Of a DNA stretch of 64,000 nt, positions 8,261-18,094 are shown one piece after another. The stretch comes from Streptomyces sp. DH12 (GTDB lineage: Bacteria > Actinomycetota > Actinomycetes > Streptomycetales > Streptomycetaceae). Positions within the stretch are counted from its first letter, which is position 1, and each line of letters opens with the position of its first letter. The translations under genes were made by a program, and so were the position numbers. The notes beneath the pieces were generated by a model that had not been told where the DNA came from, made no database searches, and worked only from the letters and a program-made list of their open reading frames with translations. Where the stretch lies: the NCBI RefSeq assembly GCF_020873895.1, contig NZ_JAHWGT010000007.1, positions 62,001 through 126,000 of the forward strand, given 5' to 3'.

Positions 8261-8622
8261 GAGGGCGCGGACGCGGGCACCCGGGCTCGCCCCTGCACGC
8301 CACGCGGGGCGCCGGGCGCGGGCAGCCCGGGCGACGCGGTACGGACACCCGTACGACGGCCGCGGGGGCCCCGGACGACGGTGGGAACCCCCGTCCGGCA
8401 CCTCGCGGACAGGCGGGCATGGGACGACCGCGAGGGGGTAGGGGCGCATCCGGAACGACTGTGACGGGACGGACCGCGCGCGTGTGCACCCGCCACCGGC
8501 GAACCCTACGATGTCCGACTGCGTTGTACGAAGGTGTAGGGGACCCCGGCCGAGTTCCGCGGGCGCCGGTCGCGTGCGCGGCGCCGGGCGGGGTCGTCTC
8601 CCGTCAGGTGCGAGAGGTGCGT
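8261..8622 (+). promoter_or_regulatory. Intergenic region before the rsbR operon
   Basis: This 362-bp gap holds no convincing gene. A possible -10 element TACGAT is at 8507-8512, with a weak TGTGCA at 8483-8488 and an 18-bp spacer. It would give a leader of about 100 bases for rsbR. I found no clear SigB-type GGGTAT box here, so the operon is not obviously autoregulated from this side. Confidence 0.3.
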
Positions 8623-9510
8623 GTGAACTTCAGCGAATCGAGTGTGCGGGACCGGCTGTGCGAGGCGCTGCGCGACCGCGAGGAGGAGATCGCGGACCGC
8701 TGGGTCCGGCTCCAGCTGGAACAGGCCGTGCTCAGTACGGACATGAGCGAGCACGAGGTCCGCGAGGAGGCCGACCTGCTCATCTCCGCGCTCGCCGCCG
8801 GACTGGCCAGCGACGTCCCCGTGGAGCGGCTCGTGACCACGCGGAACGACCTGCGACGCACCGTCATAGAGCTGTCGCTGCGCCGCGCCCGCGCCGGCGT
8901 GTCGCCGACCGCCACCTCGCTCGCCGTGCTGTCGCTCAAGGAGGCGCTGCTCACGGCGGTCCAGCACACCACGCGTGACTCCGCCGAGCTGTTCTCCGCC
9001 GCCATCCTCATCAACCGGCTGCTCGACGCGGCGGGCGTCCTCTCCTTCGAGACGTACGTGGAGGGCCGCGAGGAGATCATCCAGCGGCAGAGCCGCCAGC
9101 TGCTGGAGATCTCCACGCCGGTGGTGCGCCTGTGGCGGCACGTGCTGGCGGTCCCGCTCATCGGGACGCTGGACACCGCGCGCACCCAGGTGGTCATGGA
9201 GAGCCTCCTGCAGGCCATCGAGGACAACGAGGCCCAAGTGGCGATCATCGACATCACGGGTGTGCCGGCCGTCGACACGGCGGTCGCCCAGCACCTGATG
9301 CACACGGTGAACGCGGTTCGGCTGATGGGCGCCGACTGCGTCATCAGCGGGATCCGGCCCCCCATCGCGCAGACCATCGCGCAGCTGGGGATCGACCTGT
9401 CCACGATCCTCACCCGGGCCACGCTGGCCGACGCGCTGGCCGCCGCCGTCCGCCTCACCGACCAGCCCTCCGTCGACCCGGGTGCCATCCCCCGGCCGGT
9501 GACCGAGTGA
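8623..9510 (+). CDS. rsbR: RsbR-type stressosome scaffold protein
   Basis: This 295-residue protein has a helical N-terminal sensor region (about 1-165) and a C-terminal STAS domain. The STAS motif IDITGVPAVDTAVAQHL carries T219, and GIRPPIAQTIAQLGI carries T251. By alignment from memory these correspond to the two RsbT-phosphorylated threonines of Bacillus RsbRA (T171 and T205). RsbR and RsbS form the stressosome that sequesters RsbT until stress. The GTG at 8623 has GAGAGG 6 bases upstream; earlier in-frame GTG codons lie inside that site. The N-terminal region is not globin-like at sequence level, so the signal sensed is unknown. Its stop overlaps the rsbS start. Confidence 0.9.
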   Translation: MNFSESSVRDRLCEALRDREEEIADRWVRLQLEQAVLSTDMSEHEVREEADLLISALAAGLASDVPVERLVTTRNDLRRTVIELSLRRARAGVSPTATSLAVLSLKEALLTAVQHTTRDSAELFSAAILINRLLDAAGVLSFETYVEGREEIIQRQSRQLLEISTPVVRLWRHVLAVPLIGTLDTARTQVVMESLLQAIEDNEAQVAIIDITGVPAVDTAVAQHLMHTVNAVRLMGADCVISGIRPPIAQTIAQLGIDLSTILTRATLADALAAAVRLTDQPSVDPGAIPRPVTE

Positions 9511-9905
9511 CGCCCCCTCGCGCCACGGGCGTACCGATCCTGCGGCTCGGCGACGTGCTCGTCACCGGGCTGCTGAACGAGCTGGACGACACGTCAGCGC
9601 TGGCGTTCACCGCCGAGCTCACCGAGCGCATCGCGGCGGACGGCGCCCGCGGCGTGCTCATCGACATCTCCCGCCTGGAGATCATCGACTCCTTCGTCGC
9701 CCGCACCCTCATGGAGCTGACGACCATGTCGCGGCTGCTCGGCGCGCGCGTCATCGTGGCGGGCATGCGGCCGGCCGTCGCGATCACCCTGGTCGAGCTG
9801 GGCCTGCAGCTGACCGGCGTCGAGACGGCGCTCAACGCCGAGCAGGGGCTGACCGCGCTCGGCTGGCAGCGGATGCCGCAACCGCTCGGGGAGGGCCGCC
9901 CATGA
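9507..9905 (+). CDS. rsbS: RsbS-type stressosome STAS protein
   Basis: This is a single STAS domain of 132 residues, the expected size for RsbS. The sequence DISRLEIIDSFVARTL includes S62, equivalent to the Ser59 that RsbT phosphorylates in Bacillus subtilis. Together with RsbR it would build the stressosome core that binds RsbT. The GTG at 9507 overlaps the rsbR stop as GTGA, and its own stop overlaps the next start as ATGA. This gives tight translational coupling and fixed stoichiometry. Confidence 0.9.
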   Translation: MTPPRATGVPILRLGDVLVTGLLNELDDTSALAFTAELTERIAADGARGVLIDISRLEIIDSFVARTLMELTTMSRLLGARVIVAGMRPAVAITLVELGLQLTGVETALNAEQGLTALGWQRMPQPLGEGRP

Positions 9906-10423
9906 CGCGGGGAGGGGACGCCCTGGCGGCGGACACCCTGGTGGGCCGGCCCCGTTCGCCGGTGGAGGACCCCGCGGGGCTCGCACCGGACGCGGAGGAC
10001 CTGGCGGCGGCCGACGGCGAGGAGCTGTACTACCGCCACGACGTGCGGTCCGAGGAGGACCTGCTGACGGTCCGTCATGCCGTACGGGCCGCCACGGTCC
10101 AGGCCGGGTTCGGCATCGTCGACCAGACCCGCGTCGTCACCGCCGCGAGCGAGCTGGCCCGCAACGCCTACGTGCACGGCGGCGGCGGGACGCTGGAGCT
10201 GCGGCTGCTGTCCCCCGGCGGCCGGCGGGGCCTGCGGCTGACCGTACGGGACGAGGGGCCGGGCATTCCGGACGTGGAGACGGCCCTCCAGGACGGCTAC
10301 ACCACCGGCAGCGGGCTCGGCCACGGCCTCGGTGGCGCCCGGCGGCTCGTGCACGACTTCCAGATCCGCACCGCCCCGGGACAGGGCACCACGGTGGTGG
10401 CCACCCGGTGGAACGACCGGTGA
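9902..10423 (+). CDS. rsbT: RsbT-type switch kinase (GHKL ATPase)
   Basis: The 173-residue product is a GHKL-fold serine/threonine kinase. It has the N box ASELARNAYVHGGGG, the G1 box DEGPGIPD and the G2 region GSGLGHGLGGARRL. In the stressosome model it phosphorylates RsbR and RsbS, is then released, and binds and activates a PP2C phosphatase. The first 38 residues are a poorly conserved extension compared with Bacillus RsbT (about 133 residues). An internal start is possible, but the ATGA overlap with rsbS supports 9902. The following phosphatase start overlaps its stop. Confidence 0.9.
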   Translation: MTRGGDALAADTLVGRPRSPVEDPAGLAPDAEDLAAADGEELYYRHDVRSEEDLLTVRHAVRAATVQAGFGIVDQTRVVTAASELARNAYVHGGGGTLELRLLSPGGRRGLRLTVRDEGPGIPDVETALQDGYTTGSGLGHGLGGARRLVHDFQIRTAPGQGTTVVATRWNDR

Positions 10424-11547
10424 CGGCGCTCACCACCCGGATCGGCGTCCAGGACGACGGGGCGGCGGGGATCGCGGCCGCGGTCGCCCGGCGGGCGGCG
10501 GCCGCCGCCGGGCTGCCCGCGGCCCTCGCCGACCGCGCCGCCGAGTGCGCCGGCGCGCTGGCGCGCGCCCTCGCCGCCCAGCAGCTGAGCGGCGCCGTGT
10601 ACATACAGCCGCCGGCCCTGCGCCCGGGGCTGGACATCCTCGCCGTCGGCTCCGGCCCGCAGCCGCGGGACACCCACCGGCCGTCCGGCGCGGCCCCCGC
10701 GGGCGGCCTCGGCATGGACGGCCTCGGCCCGGGCGTGTCCGCCGGGGGCGGGGCCGCCCCCTGGCCGGGCGGCCCCGCCCCCGGCGACCTGCGGTCCGTA
10801 CGCGGCCTGGCCGACCACTTCCTGCTGCGGTCCGTACCGGGCCGGGGCGCGGCGGCCTGCGCGCGGTTGAGCCCCCGCGCGGGAGGCGCGGACGAAGCGG
10901 AGGGGACCGGGGAAGCACCCGGGGAACCACCCGAGGGCCGGGCCGCGCCCCCGCCCGACGCCGGGTCGGTGCGGCTGCCCGCCGAGGGCGAGACCTCCTG
11001 CGGCGACGCGTGGGCGCTGGACACGTCGCCCGACGGCGGGACGGTGACGGCGCTCGTCGCCGACGGCCTGGGCCACGGCCCGGCCGCCGCCGAGGCCGCC
11101 GACCGCGCCGTGGACGCCTTCCGGGGCTCCCCCGGCCTGCCGCTGCCCCAGCTGATGCGTGCGGTGCACGCGGCGCTGCGCAGCACCCGGGGCGCCGCCG
11201 TGGGGCTGCTGCGGCGGACGGCGGACGACGCCGTGGAGCACTGCGCCGTCGGGAACGTCCGCGCCTGCGTGGTCGGCCACGACGGCGTGCGCCACCGCTT
11301 CGGCGCGCAGCCCGGCGTGGTCGGCTGGAACATGCCCGCGCCGACGGCGCACCGGCTGCCGGACGCGGACGGCGGCACGCTGCTGATGCACAGCGACGGC
11401 GTCGAGGGCGACTGGGCCAGGCAGCCGCTCCCCGGGCTCACCGCCCTGCCCGCCCCCCTGCTCGCCGTCGTCCTCGCCCACCACCACCGCGCCGTCCGGG
11501 ACGACGTCACCGTACTGGCCGTGGGCCCCGTCCGGAGAAGACCATGA
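10420..11547 (+). CDS. RsbX-like PP2C phosphatase with degenerate ATPase-like N-terminus
   Basis: This 375-residue protein ends in a SpoIIE/PP2C-type domain (about 180-370). Metal-binding blocks are GDAWAL, VADGLGHGPAAAEAA and MHSDGVEGDW, and the end reads RDDVTVLAV. The first 160 residues resemble the N-terminal GHKL-like region of anti-sigma proteins but lack clear N and G boxes, so that part may be a binding module. Position after rsbT suggests the RsbX role: dephosphorylating RsbR and RsbS to reset the stressosome. A low-complexity Pro/Gly linker joins the halves. The GTG at 10420 overlaps the rsbT stop, which supports it over the GTG at 10408. Confidence 0.8.
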   Translation: MTALTTRIGVQDDGAAGIAAAVARRAAAAAGLPAALADRAAECAGALARALAAQQLSGAVYIQPPALRPGLDILAVGSGPQPRDTHRPSGAAPAGGLGMDGLGPGVSAGGGAAPWPGGPAPGDLRSVRGLADHFLLRSVPGRGAAACARLSPRAGGADEAEGTGEAPGEPPEGRAAPPPDAGSVRLPAEGETSCGDAWALDTSPDGGTVTALVADGLGHGPAAAEAADRAVDAFRGSPGLPLPQLMRAVHAALRSTRGAAVGLLRRTADDAVEHCAVGNVRACVVGHDGVRHRFGAQPGVVGWNMPAPTAHRLPDADGGTLLMHSDGVEGDWARQPLPGLTALPAPLLAVVLAHHHRAVRDDVTVLAVGPVRRRP

Positions 11548-12800
11548 GATCCCCGTGCACCACCACGCACCACTCACTGGACGAACTGCGCACCACCCTG
11601 CGCCGGCTGGCGCACCGGGCCGGGGTGGAGCCGGACCTCCGCTCCCGGCTCGTGCTGTCGGCGAGCCGGCTCGCCGCGGGTGAGCTGGCGGCCGGCCGGC
11701 CCGTGTCCCTGGAGGTCCTGCCGCCGCCGGGCGCGCAGCCGGCGTCCCTGACGGTGCGCCTGCGGCTGCCCGGCGCGGACGCCCCTCCCCCGCTGACCGG
11801 GCTGCCCCTCCCCGCGCGGGACGAACCACCCGCCGGGGCGGCCTGGACCGTGCCCCTCCCCGCGTCCGCCGACGCCGCCGCCGCCCCGGCCGGGCCGTCC
11901 GAGGCCGCCCCGCCCGACCCGGTCGCGCTGCTGGAGGAGGAGGCGGCCGCCCTCGTGGAGCGGCTGGACGCGCTGGCGCGCGAGCACCGGCGGCTGAAGG
12001 ACGAGCTGTCCGAGACCAACAGCGGCGTGCTCGCCCTGTACGTGCAGTTGGAGGAGCGCGACGAGCAGCTCCGCAAGGCGCACGGCCGGATGCTGCGGCA
12101 GTTGGAGGACGCCCTGCGGCCCCCGCCGGTGCGGGCGCCCGGCCTGGAGATGGCCGTCCGCTACGAGCCGGCCGAGAGCCACGCGCCCACCGGCGGCGAC
12201 CTGTACGACTGGTTCCGGCTCCCCGACGGCACGGTCCACATCACCATCGTGGACGCCCTCGGGCACGGGCTGACCAGTACCCGCAGCGCCCTCAACGTCA
12301 CCCACGCGGTCCGCACGCTGGCCCTGGAGGGCCACGAGCTGCGCACGCTGGTCGCCCGCGCCGCGGAGGCGCTCGCCGACTTCGACCAGGAGCTGATGGC
12401 GACGGTGCAGGTGGTGCGGATCGACCCGGAGACGGGCGGGCTGCGACTGGCGAACGGCAGCCATCCCCCGGCGCTGCTGGTGCGCCGCGACGGCGGCACC
12501 CGGTTCCTGGAGGCCTCGGGGCGGGGGGTCGGCTTCCCCCTGCCCGGCAGCGAGACGGTGGTCGAGGACCGCCTCGACCCGGGCGACGTGCTCGTGCTGT
12601 ACACCGACGGGCTGACCGAGAGCCGCCGCGACCCCCGGGAGGGCGAGCGCCGCCTCACGGACGCCGCGCGGCGCCACCGGGGCCTGCCGATCGAGCAGGT
12701 GCCGGTCGCCATCGCCAAGGAGATGCACACGGTGATCCTGCACTCCGACGACACGGTCGCGCTGACCGTGCGGCGCCGCGACGACGACGCCACCGGGTGA
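11544..12800 (+). CDS. SpoIIE-family PP2C phosphatase (RsbU-like)
   Basis: This 418-residue protein has a variable N-terminal region, a predicted coiled coil at about 130-190 (heptads around ALAREHRRLKDELSETNSG) and a C-terminal PP2C/SpoIIE domain. Catalytic blocks are TGGDLYDWF, IVDALGHGL, NGSHPPALLVR, LVLYTDGLTE and SDDTVALTV. In the partner-switching model RsbT activates such a phosphatase, which dephosphorylates an RsbV-type anti-anti-sigma factor. The coiled coil is a plausible RsbT contact. It is the last gene of the overlapping five-gene unit. No RsbV-type substrate is encoded in the window. Confidence 0.88.
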   Translation: MRSPCTTTHHSLDELRTTLRRLAHRAGVEPDLRSRLVLSASRLAAGELAAGRPVSLEVLPPPGAQPASLTVRLRLPGADAPPPLTGLPLPARDEPPAGAAWTVPLPASADAAAAPAGPSEAAPPDPVALLEEEAAALVERLDALAREHRRLKDELSETNSGVLALYVQLEERDEQLRKAHGRMLRQLEDALRPPPVRAPGLEMAVRYEPAESHAPTGGDLYDWFRLPDGTVHITIVDALGHGLTSTRSALNVTHAVRTLALEGHELRTLVARAAEALADFDQELMATVQVVRIDPETGGLRLANGSHPPALLVRRDGGTRFLEASGRGVGFPLPGSETVVEDRLDPGDVLVLYTDGLTESRRDPREGERRLTDAARRHRGLPIEQVPVAIAKEMHTVILHSDDTVALTVRRRDDDATG

Positions 12801-12944
12801 GCCCGCCGCCGAAGGCTACCCGGCGGGGCGGTCCCGGCGATTCGCGCGGACGTGTCGGTGACGCTTTGGTCACAGTGGTGAGTCCTCGCCACACGGTGGT
12901 GAACACCGCGCGGAACGGGTACGCGGAGCCGGGAAGGAGGCACC

Positions 12945-13460
12945 GTGCTTGTACTGGACTCACGCACCGCCGACAGCGGTGAGGTCCGCGACGTCGTGAC
13001 CGGCTTCGTGGCCGACCGCTGCCCGTGGGCGGACCTCGCGGCCGTCCGTCTCGTCGTGACCGAACTCCTCGCGAACGCGCTGCGCCACACCGACGGGCGG
13101 TGGCGGCTGCGGCTGCTCGTCCAGGGGCGGCGGCTCACCCTGGAGCTGGACGACGCGAGCCCCGTCCCACCGGAGGTGCGGCGGCCGGACTTCGGCGGCG
13201 GCGGCGGGTTCGGCTGGCCTCTGGTGCTGCGCCTGGTCGACGAGGTCGACGTGCGGCCGGGCCCCACGGGGAAGACGGTGCGGGCCGTGTGGTGGGAGCC
13301 GGACGCCGACCGGTCGGAGGGGGCCTCCGACGCGCGGGACCGGGCAGCGCCCTCCGACGCGCGGGACGGGCGGGCGGGCGGCGCGGGCGCGCCGGGCCTC
13401 AGCCCTCGCTCAGCATCCGCTCCCGCATCCGGGTCGTCATCCGCGAGAGCAGACGACTGA
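12945..13460 (+). CDS. RsbW-like anti-sigma factor kinase (GHKL ATPase)
   Basis: The 171-residue product has a GHKL ATPase domain in residues 1-118, with the N box VTELLANALRHTDG and a shortened lid followed by GGGGFGWPLVLRLVDEVDV. It would bind and inhibit the convergently encoded sigma factor and phosphorylate an anti-anti-sigma factor. The last 50 residues are a low-complexity Ala/Ser/Arg tail that overlaps the 3' end of the sigma gene by 62 bp. The GTG at 12945 has AAGGAGG upstream. A GGGTAC hexamer at 12917-12922 resembles a SigB-type -10, but no matching -35 is clear. Confidence 0.82.
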   Translation: MLVLDSRTADSGEVRDVVTGFVADRCPWADLAAVRLVVTELLANALRHTDGRWRLRLLVQGRRLTLELDDASPVPPEVRRPDFGGGGGFGWPLVLRLVDEVDVRPGPTGKTVRAVWWEPDADRSEGASDARDRAAPSDARDGRAGGAGAPGLSPRSASAPASGSSSARADD

Positions 13461-14247
13461 CGTGCATCTGCGAGACGCCGAGCCGCTCCCCGATCTGCGC
13501 CTGGGTCATCTCCTCCACGAACCGCATGTGCAGGATGGCCCGGTCGCGGTCGTCGAGCTCCTCGACCATCGGCTTGAGGGCCTGGAGGTCCTCGGTCAGC
13601 CGCATGGCGCGGTCCTCCTCGCCGAGGAGGTCGGCGAGGGTGGCCGACGCGGGCTCCCCGGAGTCGTCGAGCGGCATGTCGAGCGAGGCCGCCGAGTACC
13701 CGTTGGCCGCGACGAGGCCCTCGACGACCTCGTCCTCGTCGACCCCGAGGTGCTCGGCCAGCTCGCCGGCGGTCGGTGAGCGGTCCAGCCGCTGGAAGAG
13801 CTCGTCGGTGGCGCGGGCGAGGTCGATGCGCATCTCCTGCAGGCGCCGGGGCACGTGCACCGACCAACTCGTGTCGCGGAAGAAGCGCTTGATCTCGCCG
13901 ATGACGCACGGCATGGCGAACGAGGCGAACTCGACCTGGCGGCTCAGCTCGAACCGGTCGATGGCCTTGATGAGGCCGATGGTGCCGACCTGGACGATGT
14001 CCTCCATCTGGTCCGAGCGGCTGCGGAAGCGGGTGGCCGCGTACTTCACGAGGGACAGGTTCAGCTCGATGAGCGTGTTGCGCACGTACTGGTGCTCCTC
14101 GGTGCCCTCCTCCAGGACGGCGAGGCGTGCGAAGAACAGCTTCGAGAGTTCCTTGGCGTCCCGGGGCGCGACCTCCGTGGGGTCCGGGATCCGGGGCAGG
14201 GGAGCCGCCGGTGCCGCTTCCGTCGGGGTCGTGGTCGCCATGGACAC
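13399..14247 (-). CDS. RNA polymerase sigma factor, SigB/SigF/SigG family
   Basis: This 282-residue group 3 sigma-70 factor has region 2 around QMEDIVQVGTIGLIKAIDRF, region 3 around RSPTAGELAEHLGVDEDEVV, and a region 4 helix-turn-helix in MTQAQIGERLGVSQMHVSRL. It lacks region 1.1, as expected for stress and sporulation sigma factors. Next to a complete Rsb cascade it is the likely target of the RsbW-like protein and would drive a stress regulon. The GTG at 14247 sits 5 bases after GGGAGG. The ATG at 14241, two codons later, is the alternative. Streptomyces carry many SigB paralogues, so the exact orthologue is not assigned. Confidence 0.9.
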   Translation of the reverse strand: MSMATTTPTEAAPAAPLPRIPDPTEVAPRDAKELSKLFFARLAVLEEGTEEHQYVRNTLIELNLSLVKYAATRFRSRSDQMEDIVQVGTIGLIKAIDRFELSRQVEFASFAMPCVIGEIKRFFRDTSWSVHVPRRLQEMRIDLARATDELFQRLDRSPTAGELAEHLGVDEDEVVEGLVAANGYSAASLDMPLDDSGEPASATLADLLGEEDRAMRLTEDLQALKPMVEELDDRDRAILHMRFVEEMTQAQIGERLGVSQMHVSRLLSRMTTRMRERMLSEG

Positions 14248-14374
14248 TGTGCCCTCCCTTCGTGTCGACGTTGCCGGAAGCGCGCCTACCCCCGATCGGG
14301 CCGGGCACACCCGGCGGGGACGTCTTCCGGCCACTGCCCAGCGCCCTGCCGCCCTCCCGGGGGCCGCACACACG

Positions 14375-14407
14375 GGAGCCGCCCCCGCGCGCGGCGGGGA
14401 CGGCTCC
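14375..14407 (-). terminator. Hairpin after guaB1
   Basis: GGAGCCG (14375-14381) pairs with CGGCTCC (14401-14407), with a further GC-rich inner stem (CCCCGC with GCGGGG). It starts about 34 bp after the guaB1 stop. There is no U-tract, which is common for Streptomyces terminators. Confidence 0.55.
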
Positions 14408-14440
14408 TCGGCGCTGCCGGGGCGGACCGGCGCGCGGGGG

Positions 14441-15928
<1,488 letters not shown>

Positions 15929-16074
15929 TCAGCCGGGGGGAAAACGCACGTACTTCATTGTCCCATGCCGACGCGCGTTCGACCCCCGGGCGGAACCTCC
16001 AGGTCACGCGGGGTGACCTGGTGCGTTCCTCCAACTCCGTCCCCGCCGACGGGGGCGGCGCGGGTCCGGCCGGG

Positions 16075-17097
16075 TCAGTTGTCGGGGTCAGCGCGCTCCA
16101 GCGCGGGACGCGGGCCCGGCTCGGACTCGGTCAGCAGGTAGTCGGCGGCGGCCGTGTCCGTGACGAGGCTGGTGACCAGCCCCGAGCGGAGCACCGCGCC
16201 GATGGCGGCCGCCTTGCGGTGGCCGCCGGCGATGGCGACGACCTCGGGGATCCGGCGCAGCCGGTCCGCCTCGACGGTGATGCACCGCTCGCCCAGGTCG
16301 CGCCCGACGCGGCGGCCGGAGGCGTCGAAGAGGTGCGCGGACATCTCCGCGGCGACGCCGAGCGACGCGTAGTGGGCGCGCTCCTCGTCGCTGAGCATGT
16401 CGTGGACGGTGGAGATGCCCGGCTCCCACGAGCCGATGGACACCGCGGCGACGGTGACCTTGTCGAAGTACTCGAAGGCACGGGCGATGCCGGTCTGGTT
16501 GCGCAGCGCGGCCGCGGTGGCCGGGTCGGGCAGCAGCATCGGGGCGTAGATGGGGTGGGCCTCGCCGCCGGAGACCTGGGCGGCGCGCCGCACGGCCTCC
16601 ACCGACCCGCGCTCGGCGGTCCCCGCGTCGTACACGCCGGTGAGCTGGACGACCGTGCAGGGCGGCAGCCGGTCGAGGGCGGCGGCCATGTGGATGGTGG
16701 ATCTGCCCCAGGCCAGGCCCAGCACGTCGCCCTCGGCGACGAGCTCGCCGAGGAGGTCGGCCGCCACCTCGCCGAGGTTCTCCGGGTCCGGCGACTCGTC
16801 CTCGGCCTCCGCCGGGGACTCGACGACGACGGCGTGGCGCAGGCCGTAGCGGGCGCGCAGGGCGTCGGAGCGCTCCGCGTCCAGCTCGGCGGGTACGCGG
16901 ATCTCGATCCGTACGAGGTCGCGCTCCAGAGCGGTCTCCAGGACGCGGGCCACCTTGAAGCGGCTGACGCCGAACTCCTCGGCGATCTGGATCTTGGACT
17001 TGCCCTCCAGGTAGAAGCGGCGCGCCATGGCCGCCGCCTGCACCAGCTCCGCGGGTCCCATCCGCAGGGCTGGACGTCCCGCCGACATTGCAGACAC
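16075..17097 (-). CDS. SorC-family sugar-binding transcriptional regulator
   Basis: This 340-residue regulator has an N-terminal helix-turn-helix (SKIQIAEEFGVSRFKVARVL, about residues 34-53). A C-terminal SorC/DeoR-type sugar-phosphate-binding domain includes GDVLGLAWGRST and VVAIAGGHRKAAAI. It probably responds to a phosphorylated sugar or pentose. The GTG at 17097 is chosen because GAGGAG lies 6 bases upstream; the ATG at 17088 is a downstream alternative. It lies next to rpe on the same strand, 109 bp upstream of the rpe 3' end, so a link to pentose phosphate metabolism is possible but not shown. Confidence 0.85.
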   Translation of the reverse strand: MSAMSAGRPALRMGPAELVQAAAMARRFYLEGKSKIQIAEEFGVSRFKVARVLETALERDLVRIEIRVPAELDAERSDALRARYGLRHAVVVESPAEAEDESPDPENLGEVAADLLGELVAEGDVLGLAWGRSTIHMAAALDRLPPCTVVQLTGVYDAGTAERGSVEAVRRAAQVSGGEAHPIYAPMLLPDPATAAALRNQTGIARAFEYFDKVTVAAVSIGSWEPGISTVHDMLSDEERAHYASLGVAAEMSAHLFDASGRRVGRDLGERCITVEADRLRRIPEVVAIAGGHRKAAAIGAVLRSGLVTSLVTDTAAADYLLTESEPGPRPALERADPDN

Positions 17098-17206
17098 CGC
17101 GTTCTCCTCACTGCTCTTCACACTACGGATGGCCATCCTTGCAGATCCGACGACCCTTGATCAGTCCTGTTGGTTTGCGTTCATCTGCCGGTGACCCGGC
17201 GGTGGC

Positions 17207-17890
17207 TCAGTGTCCGCACGCCCACGCCGCCGAGGCGGTCGCCCGCTCGGCGTCGGCGCGCAGCGCCCGCACGGCCCCGGCCGGGTCGTCGGCCCCGTAC
17301 ACGGCGGAACCGGCGACGAAGACGTCGGCCCCGGCCTCGGCGCACCGCTCGATGGTGGCCGCGGAGACGCCTCCGTCGACCTGGAGCCACAGCTCCAGGC
17401 CGTGCTTGGAGATCAGCTCACGGGTGCGGCGGATCTTGGGCAGCATGATGTCGAGGAAGGCCTGCCCGCCGAAGCCGGGTTCGACGGTCATGATGAGCAG
17501 CATGTCCAGTTCGGGGAGCAGGTCCTCGAACGGCTCGATGGGCGTGGCGGGCTTGAGCGCCATGGAGGCGCGGGCGCCCTTGGCCCGGATCTCCCGCGCC
17601 AGCCGCACGGGGGCGGCGGCGGCCTCCACGTGGAAGGTGACGGAGCCCGCGCCCGCCTCCACGTACTGCGGGGCCCAGCGGTCGGGGTCCTCGATCATCA
17701 GGTGGCAGTCGAGCGGGATGTCCGTCGCCCGGCTCAGCGACTCCACGACCGGAACGCCCAGGGTCAGGTTGGGCACGAAGTGGTTGTCCATGACGTCGAC
17801 GTGGAGCCAGTCGGCGCCGTCGACCGCCCGGGCCTCCTCGGCGAGGCGGGAGAAGTCGGCGGACAGGATGCTGGGGTTGATCTGGGCCAT
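17207..17890 (-). CDS. rpe: Ribulose-phosphate 3-epimerase
   Basis: The 227-residue TIM-barrel enzyme interconverts D-ribulose 5-phosphate and D-xylulose 5-phosphate in the cytosolic pentose phosphate pathway. Diagnostic segments are [10 protein letters not shown], the metal-binding [35 protein letters not shown] and [11 protein letters not shown]. Length is normal for the family. The ATG at 17890 has only a weak ribosome binding site. It follows rsmB on the same strand after 191 bp containing a hairpin, so it is probably transcribed separately. Confidence 0.96.
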   Translation of the reverse strand: MAQINPSILSADFSRLAEEARAVDGADWLHVDVMDNHFVPNLTLGVPVVESLSRATDIPLDCHLMIEDPDRWAPQYVEAGAGSVTFHVEAAAAPVRLAREIRAKGARASMALKPATPIEPFEDLLPELDMLLIMTVEPGFGGQAFLDIMLPKIRRTRELISKHGLELWLQVDGGVSAATIERCAEAGADVFVAGSAVYGADDPAGAVRALRADAERATASAAWACGH

Positions 17891-18047
17891 GGGCCAAGCC
17901 TGCCACGTCCCGGGGCCCTTCCTCGCCCCGATCCCGTGGACGGCCGGGGCCGGGCTGGGACAGTCCGCCCGATTCCCGGCGAATCCGGGCGGGGCTCGTC
18001 CGTACGGGCGGCGCCGGCCGCAACCGGCGCGCGCCGGCGGGCACGTG

Positions 18048-18073
18048 CCGCCTGACGGCCGACCGTCAGGCGG
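18048..18073 (-). terminator. rsmB terminator hairpin
   Basis: CCGCCTGACGG (18048-18058) and CCGTCAGGCGG (18063-18073) form a perfect 11-bp stem with a 4-base loop, just after the rsmB stop codon. The arm nearest the gene is part of a 16-bp tandem duplication, so a second, alternative pairing with the coding copy is possible. Confidence 0.75.
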
Positions 18074-18094
18074 TGCGGCCGTCAGGCGGTGCGG
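18063..18094. repeat. Exact 16-bp tandem duplication at the rsmB stop codon
   Basis: CCGTCAGGCGGTGCGG occurs twice without a gap (18063-18078 and 18079-18094). The gene-proximal copy contains the rsmB stop codon and last codons. The distal copy supplies one arm of the terminator stem. Confidence 0.9.

Noticed and set aside
7480-8622. Upstream extension of the rsbR frame through the SGNH gene
   Set aside because: The sequence is Ala/Gly/Arg/Pro-rich shadow translation. GTG 8623 has a good ribosome site and gives the RsbR length.
12917-12922. GGGTAC as a SigB-type promoter for the RsbW-like gene
   Set aside because: The hexamer fits the -10, but no G-N-N-T -35 element lies at 14-16 bp, so the promoter is not claimed.
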